Shown piece by piece: positions 8,476-16,077 of a stretch of 64,000 bases of DNA. The notes under the pieces were generated by a model, which saw only the letters and a list, made by a program, of their open reading frames with translations, made no database searches and was not told where the DNA came from. This DNA is from a bacterium (GTDB lineage Bacteria; UBA6262), in contig JAQUQP010000001.1 of the NCBI GenBank assembly GCA_028716025.1, forward strand, positions 1 to 64,000, written 5' to 3'. A program made the position numbers and the translations under genes. Each line of letters starts with the position of its first letter. The stretch's first letter is position 1.

Positions 8476-9387
8476 ATGAGTTTAATAGATAAATTTTTTA
8501 TCTTGTATCACAGCTTGTTGGTTTTTGCCAATGATAAAAAAGCGGTACGCGCTTTAGGCAATTACCGGGATAATATGTCTTTTAGCGCGCTTTCCCGGGC
8601 GGTAAAAAGTGAGGATCCGGAGATCAGGATACTGGCTTTGGAGAGCTTGAGCCGGCTGGGATTAAAAGCCACGATACCATTATTCGTCACTGCCCTAAAA
8701 GATCATAACCGCCTGGTCAGTATAGCGGCTTCTAATGTACTGATCAGGACCGGGAAAGAAGCAGTCCCTGTTTTGATCGAAGACCTTAAGCATGAGGAAT
8801 TTGAGCAAAGGGCCCAGATCATCGAAATACTGGGCAAGATCGGGGATACTAATGCCATTCCCGCTCTAACTCCCCATATCAAGGAAGAGGAAGCGGTAGT
8901 ACGCTTGGCGACAGCGTTAGCTTTGGCCAGAATAGGGGACAAAGGAGCTATCTCACTGATCTTGCAGGGTATTAAAGATAATAGGATATATTTCAGTTTT
9001 TCCCCCGGAGGATTAGAAGATGATCTCAAATCCATGGACCTGTTCAGAAAACTTTTTGCTGCCTATCCATTAGCCATGTCTAACCACTTGGAAGCTAAAA
9101 GGATCCTGCTTAAATTACTCGATACAAATTATGGCTGGACCAGGTGTTTCATTATCAGGATGTTTGCCGATATCGGCGCGTTGGAAGATATTCCGCGTAT
9201 TGCCGTTATGATCAAGGATGAAGATATATGGGTACGCCGAGCCGCTGTGGAAGTATTAGGCGCGATCGGCAATGACTCAGCTATCCCGATATTGATCACC
9301 GCTGCCAATGATAGTGATAGCTGGGTACGTTCTTCGGCGCAGGTCAGCTTGGACAGGATCAAAGCCAGGAAAGCGGAATCCCGGTGA
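8476..9387 (+). CDS. HEAT-repeat (PBS lyase-like) protein
   Basis: A 303-residue cytoplasmic alpha-solenoid. Repeats about 31 residues apart carry the HEAT-like pattern, for example DPEIRILALESLSRLG, EAVVRLATALALARIG, DIWVRRAAVEVLGAIG and DSWVRSSAQVSLDRI. There is no signal peptide or catalytic motif. Such proteins serve as protein-binding scaffolds; the partner is unknown. It starts 7 bp after copA and overlaps nth by GTGA, so the three probably form an operon. It is one of three HEAT proteins in the window. Confidence 0.75.
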   Translation: MSLIDKFFILYHSLLVFANDKKAVRALGNYRDNMSFSALSRAVKSEDPEIRILALESLSRLGLKATIPLFVTALKDHNRLVSIAASNVLIRTGKEAVPVLIEDLKHEEFEQRAQIIEILGKIGDTNAIPALTPHIKEEEAVVRLATALALARIGDKGAISLILQGIKDNRIYFSFSPGGLEDDLKSMDLFRKLFAAYPLAMSNHLEAKRILLKLLDTNYGWTRCFIIRMFADIGALEDIPRIAVMIKDEDIWVRRAAVEVLGAIGNDSAIPILITAANDSDSWVRSSAQVSLDRIKARKAESR

Positions 9388-10025
9388 AGCTGCAAAAAAA
9401 GACAGAAAAGGTCATCGCTTTATTGAAAAAAGAATATCCCACTGCCAAGATCGCTCTTCACTTTTCCACGCCTATGGAATTACTGATAGCGACGATCCTT
9501 TCCGCACAGTCCACGGACCTGACCGTTAATAAGGTCACGCCGCCGATTTTTAGTAAATATAAGAACGTCAATGCTTATGCCAGGGCCGATCTTAAAGAAT
9601 TGGAACAGGAGATATATTCTACCGGCTTCTATCATAATAAGGCCAAAAATATTATAGCCGCGGCGAAGTTATTAATAGAAAAATATCACGGGGAAATTCC
9701 CGCTACAATGGAAGAAATACTGGAATTGCCGGGAGTAGCGAGGAAGACTGGCAATATCGTTTTGTATAACGCTTATGGCGTGATTGCCGGGATTCCGGTT
9801 GATACGCATGTCCGCCGGCTTTCCCAACGCCTGGGCTTGACCAAAAACAATGATCCCGAAAAGATCGAGCAAGACCTGATGAAGCTGGTGCCCCGGAAAC
9901 TTTGGGGTAAGTTTTCGTATCTTCTAATTGATCATGGCCGGAAGATCTGCGACGCCAAGAAACCAAAATGTCCGGCTTGCGTCCTGAATAAGCTCTGCCC
10001 GAGCTATAAAGTGTTCTTTCCTTGA
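9384..10025 (+). CDS. nth: Endonuclease III (DNA glycosylase/AP lyase)
   Basis: A 213-residue full-length Nth. The helix-hairpin-helix is LPGVARKTGN with the catalytic Lys, followed by the catalytic Asp in VDTHVRR. The Fe-S cluster loop is intact as C-x6-C-x2-C-x5-C in CDAKKPKCPACVLNKLC. It removes oxidised pyrimidines and cleaves AP sites in base excision repair. The start is GTG 9384 overlapping the upstream stop as GTGA. Unlike the MutY-like paralogue at 874, it keeps both the cluster and the catalytic Asp. Confidence 0.93.
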   Translation: MKLQKKTEKVIALLKKEYPTAKIALHFSTPMELLIATILSAQSTDLTVNKVTPPIFSKYKNVNAYARADLKELEQEIYSTGFYHNKAKNIIAAAKLLIEKYHGEIPATMEEILELPGVARKTGNIVLYNAYGVIAGIPVDTHVRRLSQRLGLTKNNDPEKIEQDLMKLVPRKLWGKFSYLLIDHGRKICDAKKPKCPACVLNKLCPSYKVFFP

Positions 10026-10028
10026 TAT

Positions 10029-10245
10029 TATAGGCTCGCTGTCTCGCTGAGTCATTCCGAAAAGCGAGTCGATTTCCCCGGCGCGGAAATCGCTCTCTAT
10101 CTCGCTTGAGTTCTCCCGCAAGGCGGGAGGAAAAGAGTCCATGCCAACTCAAGCTTCCGAAGGTTTTCTCCATGACATTCAGCGGCCGCGCTCGCCTATT
10201 ATCTCAAGTAACTGGGGGTGGCGAGGGTTTGATTTGTAAGAATTT
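10029..10245. repeat. GC-rich intergenic region with strong nested hairpins
   Basis: Between nth and the phosphoesterase gene. One palindrome is CGATTTCC (10070-10077) with GGAAATCG (10085-10092). A nested hairpin has outer arms GCTTGAGTT (10104-10112) and AACTCAAGC (10146-10154) and inner arms CTCCCGC (10113-10119) and GCGGGAG (10123-10129). No coding signature or T-run is seen. It could be a structured repeat or RNA; I see no second copy in the window. Confidence 0.5.
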
Positions 10246-10263
10246 TATATCAAGGAATATTAA

Positions 10264-10719
10264 ATGGTTTTAGAAGAATATAAGAAGAAAAGGGATTTTA
10301 GGAAGACCAAAGAGCCGGAGGGTATGCAGTCTGCGGCTCGCGGCAAAGGTTTGATCTATGTCATCCAAAAGCATAACGCGAGCCATTTGCATTATGACTT
10401 GCGGCTGGAAATGGGTGGGGTGTTGAAAAGCTGGGCCGTGCCGAAAGAGCCTTCACTAGACCCGGCAGTCAAACGTCTGGCTGTAGCGGTTGAAGATCAT
10501 CCCCTGGGGTATGAAAAATTTACTGGCACTATCCCGGATGGCGAATATGGAGCCGGCACAGTAGAGATTTGGGATCAGGGGACATATCAACTACTAGAGA
10601 AAAGTGATAAAGCTTATAGTTTGGAAATTAATGGCAAGAAATTAAAAGGTTTGTTTTACCTGGTAAAATTAAAACCAGGGGAAGATACAAAAAATTGGTT
10701 CTTCTTTAGGAAGAAATGA
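10264..10719 (+). CDS. Stand-alone LigD-type 3'-phosphoesterase domain
   Basis: A 151-residue protein consisting only of the 3'-phosphoesterase domain found in bacterial DNA ligase D. Diagnostic motifs are the catalytic HLHYDLRLE, LKSWAVPKEPS, AVAVEDHPLGYEKFTGTIP and YGAGTVEIWD. The two His and the Asp/Arg of these motifs are the Mn2+ and phosphate ligands in characterised enzymes. It trims 3'-phosphate or ribonucleotide ends before ligation. No ligase or polymerase domain is attached, and no ku or ligase gene is nearby. It overlaps mnmA by ATGA. Confidence 0.88.
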   Translation: MVLEEYKKKRDFRKTKEPEGMQSAARGKGLIYVIQKHNASHLHYDLRLEMGGVLKSWAVPKEPSLDPAVKRLAVAVEDHPLGYEKFTGTIPDGEYGAGTVEIWDQGTYQLLEKSDKAYSLEINGKKLKGLFYLVKLKPGEDTKNWFFFRKK

Positions 10720-11837
10720 TTACACAGATTAAGAAAAGCAGATTACACAAATTAAGAAAGATCAGAGTGGCAGTAGCCATGAGCGGTGGAGTCGATTCCT
10801 CAGTAGCTGCGGCCTTGTTGCAAAAACAGGGATATGAAGTAATTGGTCTTACTATGCAGCTCTGGCCGCGTGAAACTATAGCCGATGGGGAAACCAGTTG
10901 TTGTGGTATCGGGGCGATAGAAGACGCAAAACGGGTTGCTGCAAAATTAGGTATTCCTCATTACGTGATCAATTGCCGCGCCTTATTTGAGCAAAAAGTC
11001 ATTCGTGATTTTTGCCGTAGTTATAAAAATGGGCAGACGCCAAACCCGTGTATCAGGTGCAATCAACTGGTAAAATTTGAATACCTGCTGCGACAGGCGA
11101 GAAAACTCGGCGCTACATATCTGGCTACCGGTCATTACGCTAAAATAAAATACAACCGTAAAAGCAGGGTCTATAACCTGGTAAAAGCGAAAGATCCCAG
11201 GAAAGACCAGTCCTATTTTCTTTATACCCTGACGCAGGACCAGCTCAAACATATCCTGTTTCCCCTGGGGAACCATACCAAAACAGAGGTCAGGGCTTTG
11301 GCCCAAAAAAGCGGATTGCCTACTGCCTATCGGCCGGAAAGCCAGGAGATCTGTTTTATTCCGGATAATGATTATCGACGGTTCCTGAAAGAAAAAATTG
11401 GCAGTACTATAAAAAAAGGATTAATAACTGATGTCACCGGGAAAAAATTAGGCACGCATCAAGGGTTGCCGTTCTATACTATCGGCCAGCGCAAGGGATT
11501 AGGTATTGCCGCGGCTCACCCTTTATATGTTAAAGCGATCAATAAAAAGAAAAATGTTTTGGTGGTAGCTCCGGGGCGGGAAATATACCAGAAAAGACTG
11601 ACCGCCGATAAAATTATCCTGACACCCTTAAAAAAATTTACCGCGCCGATAAAGGTCAAAGCCAAGATACGCTCAGCGCATAAAGAAGCCCAATGTATTA
11701 TTGCGCCGCTCGGAAAAGATAAACTTAAGGTCGAATTCAGTACCGGTCAATGGGCCATAACCCCAGGGCAGGCCATAGTTTTTTATAAAGGCAACATAAT
11801 CCTTGGCGGAGGTAAGATCATAAAAGCCTATGCATAA
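10716..11837 (+). CDS. mnmA: tRNA-specific 2-thiouridylase MnmA
   Basis: A 373-residue PP-loop enzyme making s2U34 in Lys, Glu and Gln tRNAs. Motifs are the ATP-binding SGGVDSSVAA, the catalytic Cys pair in TSCCGIGA and QEICFIPDN, and the tRNA-binding segments TGHYAKI and GQRKGLGIA. The core starts at IRVAVAMSGG, so the first 16 residues are an extension. Their codons (10720-10765) look like two copies of a GATTACACA-AATTAAGAAA repeat word. ATG 10716 overlaps the upstream stop (ATGA), which supports its use, but GTG 10767 is possible. The sulfur would come from the IscS-type desulfurase elsewhere in the window. Confidence 0.92.
   Translation: MITQIKKSRLHKLRKIRVAVAMSGGVDSSVAAALLQKQGYEVIGLTMQLWPRETIADGETSCCGIGAIEDAKRVAAKLGIPHYVINCRALFEQKVIRDFCRSYKNGQTPNPCIRCNQLVKFEYLLRQARKLGATYLATGHYAKIKYNRKSRVYNLVKAKDPRKDQSYFLYTLTQDQLKHILFPLGNHTKTEVRALAQKSGLPTAYRPESQEICFIPDNDYRRFLKEKIGSTIKKGLITDVTGKKLGTHQGLPFYTIGQRKGLGIAAAHPLYVKAINKKKNVLVVAPGREIYQKRLTADKIILTPLKKFTAPIKVKAKIRSAHKEAQCIIAPLGKDKLKVEFSTGQWAITPGQAIVFYKGNIILGGGKIIKAYA
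10720..10765 (+). repeat. Tandem GATTACACAGATT-type repeat forming the mnmA 5' end
   Basis: GATTACACAGATTAAGAAA is followed by a second unit GATTACACAAATTAAGAAA. The same word family occurs in intergenic DNA at 44425-44460 (reverse complement), 44886-44930 and 63462-63535. Confidence 0.55.
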
Positions 11838-12741
11838 TCATGAAGAGTCACAACAATTGAATAAACGCGGTCTGACTGCGGCTTTTATTATTACTTTTAG
11901 CATAATGCTGCTGGAGATCATTGGTGGTCTGGCTTCCAATAGCTTGGCTTTGCTGAGCGATGCCGGACATATGTTCACGGATACTTTTGCCTTAGGACTG
12001 AGCTTATGGGCTATTAAAATGGCGCAGAAACCACCTACCCATCATAAGACGTACGGGTATCACCGGTTGGAAATCCTGGCGGCATTGGCCAATGGGATAT
12101 TACTGGCCTTGATCAGTATCTGGATATTTTATGAGGCGTACCAGCGGTTCTTCAATCCGCCGGAAATTAAAAGCGGGTTAATGCTGGTCGTCGCGATTAT
12201 CGGGTTGATCGGCAATTTCATCGGGCTGACTATTCTCCAGCGATCCAGCCAAAATAATTTAAATGTCCGGGGAGCCTTGCTCCATATGCTGGGAGATACG
12301 CTATCCAGCGTAGGAGTAATTATCGGTGGTGTATTCATCGCGTTCACTGGCTGGAAAATGATTGATCCGATAGTCAGTATCCTGATCAATGGATTTATTA
12401 TCCACAGCGCTTTTCAGCTGATCTTTGAAAGCGGGGAAGTATTGCTGGAAGCAGTTCCCAGGGGATTAGTCTTGCAAGACGTAGTAGCTGAAGTCAAAAA
12501 AGTGCCGGGGGTCAGGGATTTGCATGACTTACATATCTGGACCATTACCAGCGGATTACACGCTTTGAGCAGCCATATCCTGATCGATGACCAGCAGATT
12601 AGTACTGGTACAGCCATACTGCAAGAAGTGGAGGAAGTGCTGGAGCATAAGTTCGGCATAACCCATACTACATTACAGTTGGAATCTGAAGCCTGTGGGG
12701 AAAACCTTATATGTCAGGACAAGAGAAGCAAAAAAGATTAA
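11830..12741 (+). CDS. Cation diffusion facilitator (CzcD/ZitB-like Zn2+ exporter)
   Basis: A 303-residue CDF transporter with six predicted membrane helices and a C-terminal cytoplasmic domain. Helix 2 has the metal site SDAGHMFTD (Asp44, His47, Asp51) and helix 5 has HMLGD, the HD-HD arrangement typical of Zn2+ specificity. The C-terminal part contains DLHIWTITSG and ALSSHILI, as in CzcD. It exchanges cytoplasmic Zn2+ (or Cd2+/Co2+) for protons. A His-rich N-terminus (MHNHEE, THHKTYGYHR loop) may help metal capture. It overlaps mnmA by 8 nt and the LarE-like gene by 31 nt. Confidence 0.9.
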   Translation: MHNHEESQQLNKRGLTAAFIITFSIMLLEIIGGLASNSLALLSDAGHMFTDTFALGLSLWAIKMAQKPPTHHKTYGYHRLEILAALANGILLALISIWIFYEAYQRFFNPPEIKSGLMLVVAIIGLIGNFIGLTILQRSSQNNLNVRGALLHMLGDTLSSVGVIIGGVFIAFTGWKMIDPIVSILINGFIIHSAFQLIFESGEVLLEAVPRGLVLQDVVAEVKKVPGVRDLHDLHIWTITSGLHALSSHILIDDQQISTGTAILQEVEEVLEHKFGITHTTLQLESEACGENLICQDKRSKKD

Positions 12742-13526
12742 CCGCTATTTTGAAAAAAATGAGCAAGGTGTTGGTCGCTTTCAGTGGCGGAGTGGACAGC
12801 ACCTTTCTTGTTTACCTGGCCAATAAAATATTACCAGGTAAAGTGCTGGCAGTGACTGCGGTTTCCGCGACGTATCCAGTGCGAGAATTAAAGGCAGCCA
12901 AAGCCTTAGCCCGGCAGATAGGAGTCCGGCACCTGGTCATCAAAACCCATGAGCTGAAAAATAATAAATTCAAAACCAACACAGCTGAGCGCTGCTACTT
13001 TTGTAAACAGGAGCTATTTGGCACTTTGAATAGAATAGCGGCTAAACATAAAATTGATTACGTAGTTGATGCTGCTAATGTTGACGATCTAGAGGATTAC
13101 CGGCCAGGGTCCAAGGCTGGGCGAGAATTAGGGATCAAGCATCCTTTGCAGGAAGCAGGCTTTACCAAGGAAGATATCCGAAAACAGTCTCGCAGTGCTG
13201 GCCTGCCGACCTGGAATAAACCGGCTTTGGCATGTTTAGCTTCACGTATCCCCTACGGTACTGAGATCAATAGTAAGACTCTGGCCAGGATAGACCTGGC
13301 TGAAAAATATTTACAGGCGTTTGGATTACGGCAATTAAGAGTAAGGGATTACGGGACAATGGCCAGGATTGAAGCAGAGCCGCCAGATTTTACGAAAATC
13401 ATGAAAAACAGGAAAAAAATAACTGGATATTTCCAGAAATTGGGATATTTTTATATTACCTTGGACCTGGTAGGGTACAGGATGGGAAGCCTTAATGCTG
13501 AGTTGCCAGCAAAGGAGATCAGGTAA
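12711..13526 (+). CDS. larE: LarE-like ATP-dependent sacrificial/[4Fe-4S] sulfurtransferase
   Basis: A 271-residue PP-loop ATP pyrophosphatase. The P-loop is SGGVDS (25-30) and LarE signature blocks are AERCYFCK, DAANVDD and PALACLASRIPYG. LarE adds sulfur to pyridinium-3,5-biscarboxylic acid mononucleotide for the nickel-pincer cofactor. Cys95 and Cys98 (CxxC) plus Cys175 match the three-Cys pattern of LarE enzymes thought to carry a [4Fe-4S] cluster rather than the sacrificial single-Cys type. No larA, larB or larC is present in the window, so the true substrate is uncertain. It overlaps the CDF gene, so it is probably in the same transcript. Confidence 0.8.
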   Translation: MSGQEKQKRLTAILKKMSKVLVAFSGGVDSTFLVYLANKILPGKVLAVTAVSATYPVRELKAAKALARQIGVRHLVIKTHELKNNKFKTNTAERCYFCKQELFGTLNRIAAKHKIDYVVDAANVDDLEDYRPGSKAGRELGIKHPLQEAGFTKEDIRKQSRSAGLPTWNKPALACLASRIPYGTEINSKTLARIDLAEKYLQAFGLRQLRVRDYGTMARIEAEPPDFTKIMKNRKKITGYFQKLGYFYITLDLVGYRMGSLNAELPAKEIR

Positions 13527-13530
13527 TCAG

Positions 13531-13613
13531 GAGACCGGGAAGAGGATATCAGGAAATCAGATTATCAGGTATTTCCCTGATTCCCTGGTACTCTGATATA
13601 CTGATAAACGTAT
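13531..13613. repeat. ATCAGG-word imperfect palindrome between convergent genes
   Basis: The gap contains repeated words such as ATATCAGGAAATCAG, ATTATCAGG, CCCTGATTCC and CTGATATACTGATA, which can fold as an imperfect hairpin. No T-run marks it as a clear terminator, though it lies between convergent genes. Confidence 0.5.
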
Positions 13614-14711
13614 TTAAGATTGACTAAGTACTTGCAAAAATGCTTCAACAACAGCGGCATCAAATTGGGTGCCACTGTATTTTTTTAGTTCAGCTATAGC
13701 GATATCTTGACTTAATCCTTTACGATAAGGACGGTCTGTGACCATAGCATCATAGGTGTCGGCCACACAGAGGATCCTAGCCTCCAAACTGATGGCTTCT
13801 CCCTGTAATCCGTCCGGATAACCTCGCCCGTCTATGCGTTCATGATGATGTTTAATAGCGGCGATTATTCGCGAGGAAAGGCCGATTGGACTTACAATTT
13901 TCGCGCTCATCGTCGAATGGCTTTTCATTAAAATGTATTCTTCATCAGTTAATTTTCCAGGCTTGTTTAAAACCGCTTCCGGGATCCCGATCTTGCCAAC
14001 ATCATGCAATAAGGCTGCCTGTTTGATGACTTCTACGGATTCATCATCCAGATTCATGATATGGGCAATGGAGAGCGCATATTCTCCCACCCGGTCTACA
14101 TGACCAGCGGTATAGTGGTCTTTGGCATTGATCGCCTCGGTCAGGGCATTGATCGCTCCCATAGAGGCGTCCCGTAGTTTTTTAAACATCTGGGCGTTAT
14201 CGATCGCTACTGCTGCCTGGGAAGCAAAAATTTCAAAGATGTATTGATTATCCATGTTGAAAAAACCAGTTTCTTTTTGATTAATGGCTTCCATTACTCC
14301 AATGATCCTGTTTTTAACTTTTAATGGCACACAGAGGATGCTTTTTGTCTTGAATTGGGTAGAATCATCGAATTTTGAGGCAAAACGATGGTCTTTGGAT
14401 ACATCATCAATGATCAGGGGCACGCCTGTTTGAGCCACATATCCGGCAATACCTTCACCTATTTTTACCCGGATCTGTTTGATCTGCTCTCTTTTCTCAC
14501 CCAAAGCGACATCAAAATATAGTTCCTGGGAAGTATCATCAAGCAGCATTAAGGAGCTGGCTTCTGAGCATACCACTTTTGACGCCAAGGTCATGATCAG
14601 ATTCAATAATTTATCCAAGTCCAGAGTAGAGATAATGATCTTATTCAGCTCTAGTAACATGGATAATTCTTGGACACGTTGTTCTAAGGCATCGAGATCT
14701 TTTTGTTCCAT
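13614..14711 (-). CDS. GAF domain - HD-GYP protein (putative c-di-GMP phosphodiesterase)
   Basis: A 365-residue cytoplasmic signalling protein. A short coiled coil (about 1-30) leads into a GAF domain (about 30-175), then an HD-GYP domain. HD-GYP signatures are LLHDVGKIGIPEAVLNKPG, MKSHSTMSAKI, IKHHHERIDGRGYPDGLQG and CVADTYDAM. All metal-binding His/Asp and the GYP triplet are intact, so hydrolysis of cyclic dinucleotides is likely. The start at 14711 is chosen because a consensus promoter ends 6 bases upstream, which makes the mRNA leaderless. A longer frame to 14759 would put the promoter inside the gene. It is divergent from the solute-binding-protein pair. Confidence 0.85.
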   Translation of the reverse strand: MEQKDLDALEQRVQELSMLLELNKIIISTLDLDKLLNLIMTLASKVVCSEASSLMLLDDTSQELYFDVALGEKREQIKQIRVKIGEGIAGYVAQTGVPLIIDDVSKDHRFASKFDDSTQFKTKSILCVPLKVKNRIIGVMEAINQKETGFFNMDNQYIFEIFASQAAVAIDNAQMFKKLRDASMGAINALTEAINAKDHYTAGHVDRVGEYALSIAHIMNLDDESVEVIKQAALLHDVGKIGIPEAVLNKPGKLTDEEYILMKSHSTMSAKIVSPIGLSSRIIAAIKHHHERIDGRGYPDGLQGEAISLEARILCVADTYDAMVTDRPYRKGLSQDIAIAELKKYSGTQFDAAVVEAFLQVLSQS

Positions 14712-14717
14712 AACGAT

Positions 14718-14746
14718 ATTATACAACAGAGTTAATGAATCCTCAA
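14718..14746 (-). promoter_or_regulatory. Promoter of the GAF/HD-GYP gene (leaderless)
   Basis: On the minus strand: TTGAGG (14746-14741), 17-bp spacer, perfect TATAAT (14723-14718), then 6 bases to ATG at 14711. Transcription should begin at or next to the A of ATG. It is back-to-back with the promoter of the divergent pair. Confidence 0.75.
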
Positions 14747-14753
14747 GAATTTC

Positions 14754-14782
14754 TTGCAAAATGTTTGTCTTTGGGATATAGT
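14754..14782 (+). promoter_or_regulatory. Promoter of the tandem solute-binding-protein genes
   Basis: TTGCAA (14754-14759), 17-bp spacer, TATAGT (14777-14782). Transcription should start near 14789, about 35 bases before ATG 14824. This leaves no room for an upstream signal-peptide coding extension. Confidence 0.7.
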
Positions 14783-14823
14783 AAAAACATTCCCAGCAAA
14801 TATATTATCTCCAGAGGATACCC

Positions 14824-16077
14824 ATGAATAAAGCAATTATCAATGTGTGGCTAATGCAAGAACATGAGCACTTATTTAAAAATACCATTGTGCCTGAATT
14901 CAAGCAATTACACCCGGATATCGATTTGATCTTAACCACAACCAGCTGGCATTTTTTATGGGATAAAGTGGTTATGTTCTCTAAAAGAAAACAAGGTCCG
15001 GATGTCCTGCAGATTGGCAGTACTTGGAATGGCGTTCTGGCGGAAATAGGAGCATTGAAGGACATTACGGTAAACTTGGCTAATATCGGAGGATTGGATA
15101 TTTTTATCAAAGAAGCGGCTAAAACTTGCATTTTCCCGGAAACAGGCCATGTTTCCTCAGTCCCCTGGTATTTGGATACCAGAGCATTGTTTTATCGCAA
15201 AGAGATATTGGATATTCATGGTTTTACCGCGCATGATATAAGTAGCCTGGAAGGATTGGAAAAAGTTTGCGCAACGGTGCACAATTTCAAAGCTGGAGAC
15301 AGGACAGTAGCTGCTTTCGGGCTATCCGGACAAAAAGATGCCCAATTGGTTCATTCTTTGGCTCCCTGGATCTGGAATAACGGTGGAGATTTTATGACTC
15401 CTGACGGGAAAAAAGTCAGTTTTAACGCGCCCGCGGCTTTACAAGGACTGGAAGCATACTTTAATTTTATTAATACTTATTGTGACAAAGCTTCGATCAT
15501 GCAAAGTTATGAAACCTTCCTGGATAGTTTTTTCCGCAAGGGAAATTTTTGTCTGGCTTATACCGGCCCCTGGGTAAATAATACCTATCTTAATCCCAAG
15601 CATGAGTCCTATAATCGCATCAGTAGCCATATCGAAGCGGCGTTAATGTCCGGCGGCCCGGGAGGAAGGTTCACATTTTTAGGAGGTAGTAACCTAGCTA
15701 TTTCAGAATTTTCCAAACACCCGAATGAAGCCTGGGAATTGGTCAAGTTCCTGGCCCAATTGCCGGTACAGGAAAAATTCTGTGCTGTTAATCATCAACT
15801 GCCAAGTCTAAACGATGCGTACAAACCCAAAGTTGGCATAGATAACAGTCCGCAAAAAATATTCCGGGATGCTGTCCAGCATGGCCGGAGTTTGCCTAAT
15901 AGTCCTAATTGGGCGCAGATCGAAGATATTCTGATAGAATACGTCCATCGGGTATTGGTCAGTATTGCCGAAGGTATATATACGGTAGACCTGCTGCGGG
16001 AAAGCATCCAGGAAGCAGCCGCTAAGAGTGCGATGCTTTTAGCGCAGGAAGAACAATGGCGTAAGGAGAAAAATTGA
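14824..16077 (+). CDS. Family-1 solute-binding protein lacking a signal peptide (copy 1)
   Basis: A 417-residue protein with the whole fold of a sugar-type ABC solute-binding protein. It begins directly with the first beta strand (AIINVWLMQEHEHLFKNTIV). Family features are GPDVLQIGSTWNGVLAEIG, SSVPWYLDTRALFYRKE, APWIWNNGGDFM, AYTGPWVNN and a C-terminal FLAQLPVQEKF helix. There is no signal peptide or lipobox, and the mapped promoter and AGAGGA ribosome-binding site exclude a longer start. It should therefore remain in the cytoplasm. No permease or ATPase gene is adjacent. I infer a sensory or buffering role; ligand is unknown but a carbohydrate is plausible. Confidence 0.8.
   Translation: MNKAIINVWLMQEHEHLFKNTIVPEFKQLHPDIDLILTTTSWHFLWDKVVMFSKRKQGPDVLQIGSTWNGVLAEIGALKDITVNLANIGGLDIFIKEAAKTCIFPETGHVSSVPWYLDTRALFYRKEILDIHGFTAHDISSLEGLEKVCATVHNFKAGDRTVAAFGLSGQKDAQLVHSLAPWIWNNGGDFMTPDGKKVSFNAPAALQGLEAYFNFINTYCDKASIMQSYETFLDSFFRKGNFCLAYTGPWVNNTYLNPKHESYNRISSHIEAALMSGGPGGRFTFLGGSNLAISEFSKHPNEAWELVKFLAQLPVQEKFCAVNHQLPSLNDAYKPKVGIDNSPQKIFRDAVQHGRSLPNSPNWAQIEDILIEYVHRVLVSIAEGIYTVDLLRESIQEAAAKSAMLLAQEEQWRKEKN

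Noticed and set aside
9703..10173. 156-codon minus-strand frame spanning nth and the following gap
   Set aside because: Arg/Ser-rich translation typical of an antisense shadow; nth is unambiguous on the plus strand and the rest is hairpin DNA.
10029..10245. Possible tRNA or tmRNA in the GC-rich gap
   Set aside because: Stems are strong, but no acceptor stem, T-loop GTTCNANNC block or anticodon arm can be arranged.
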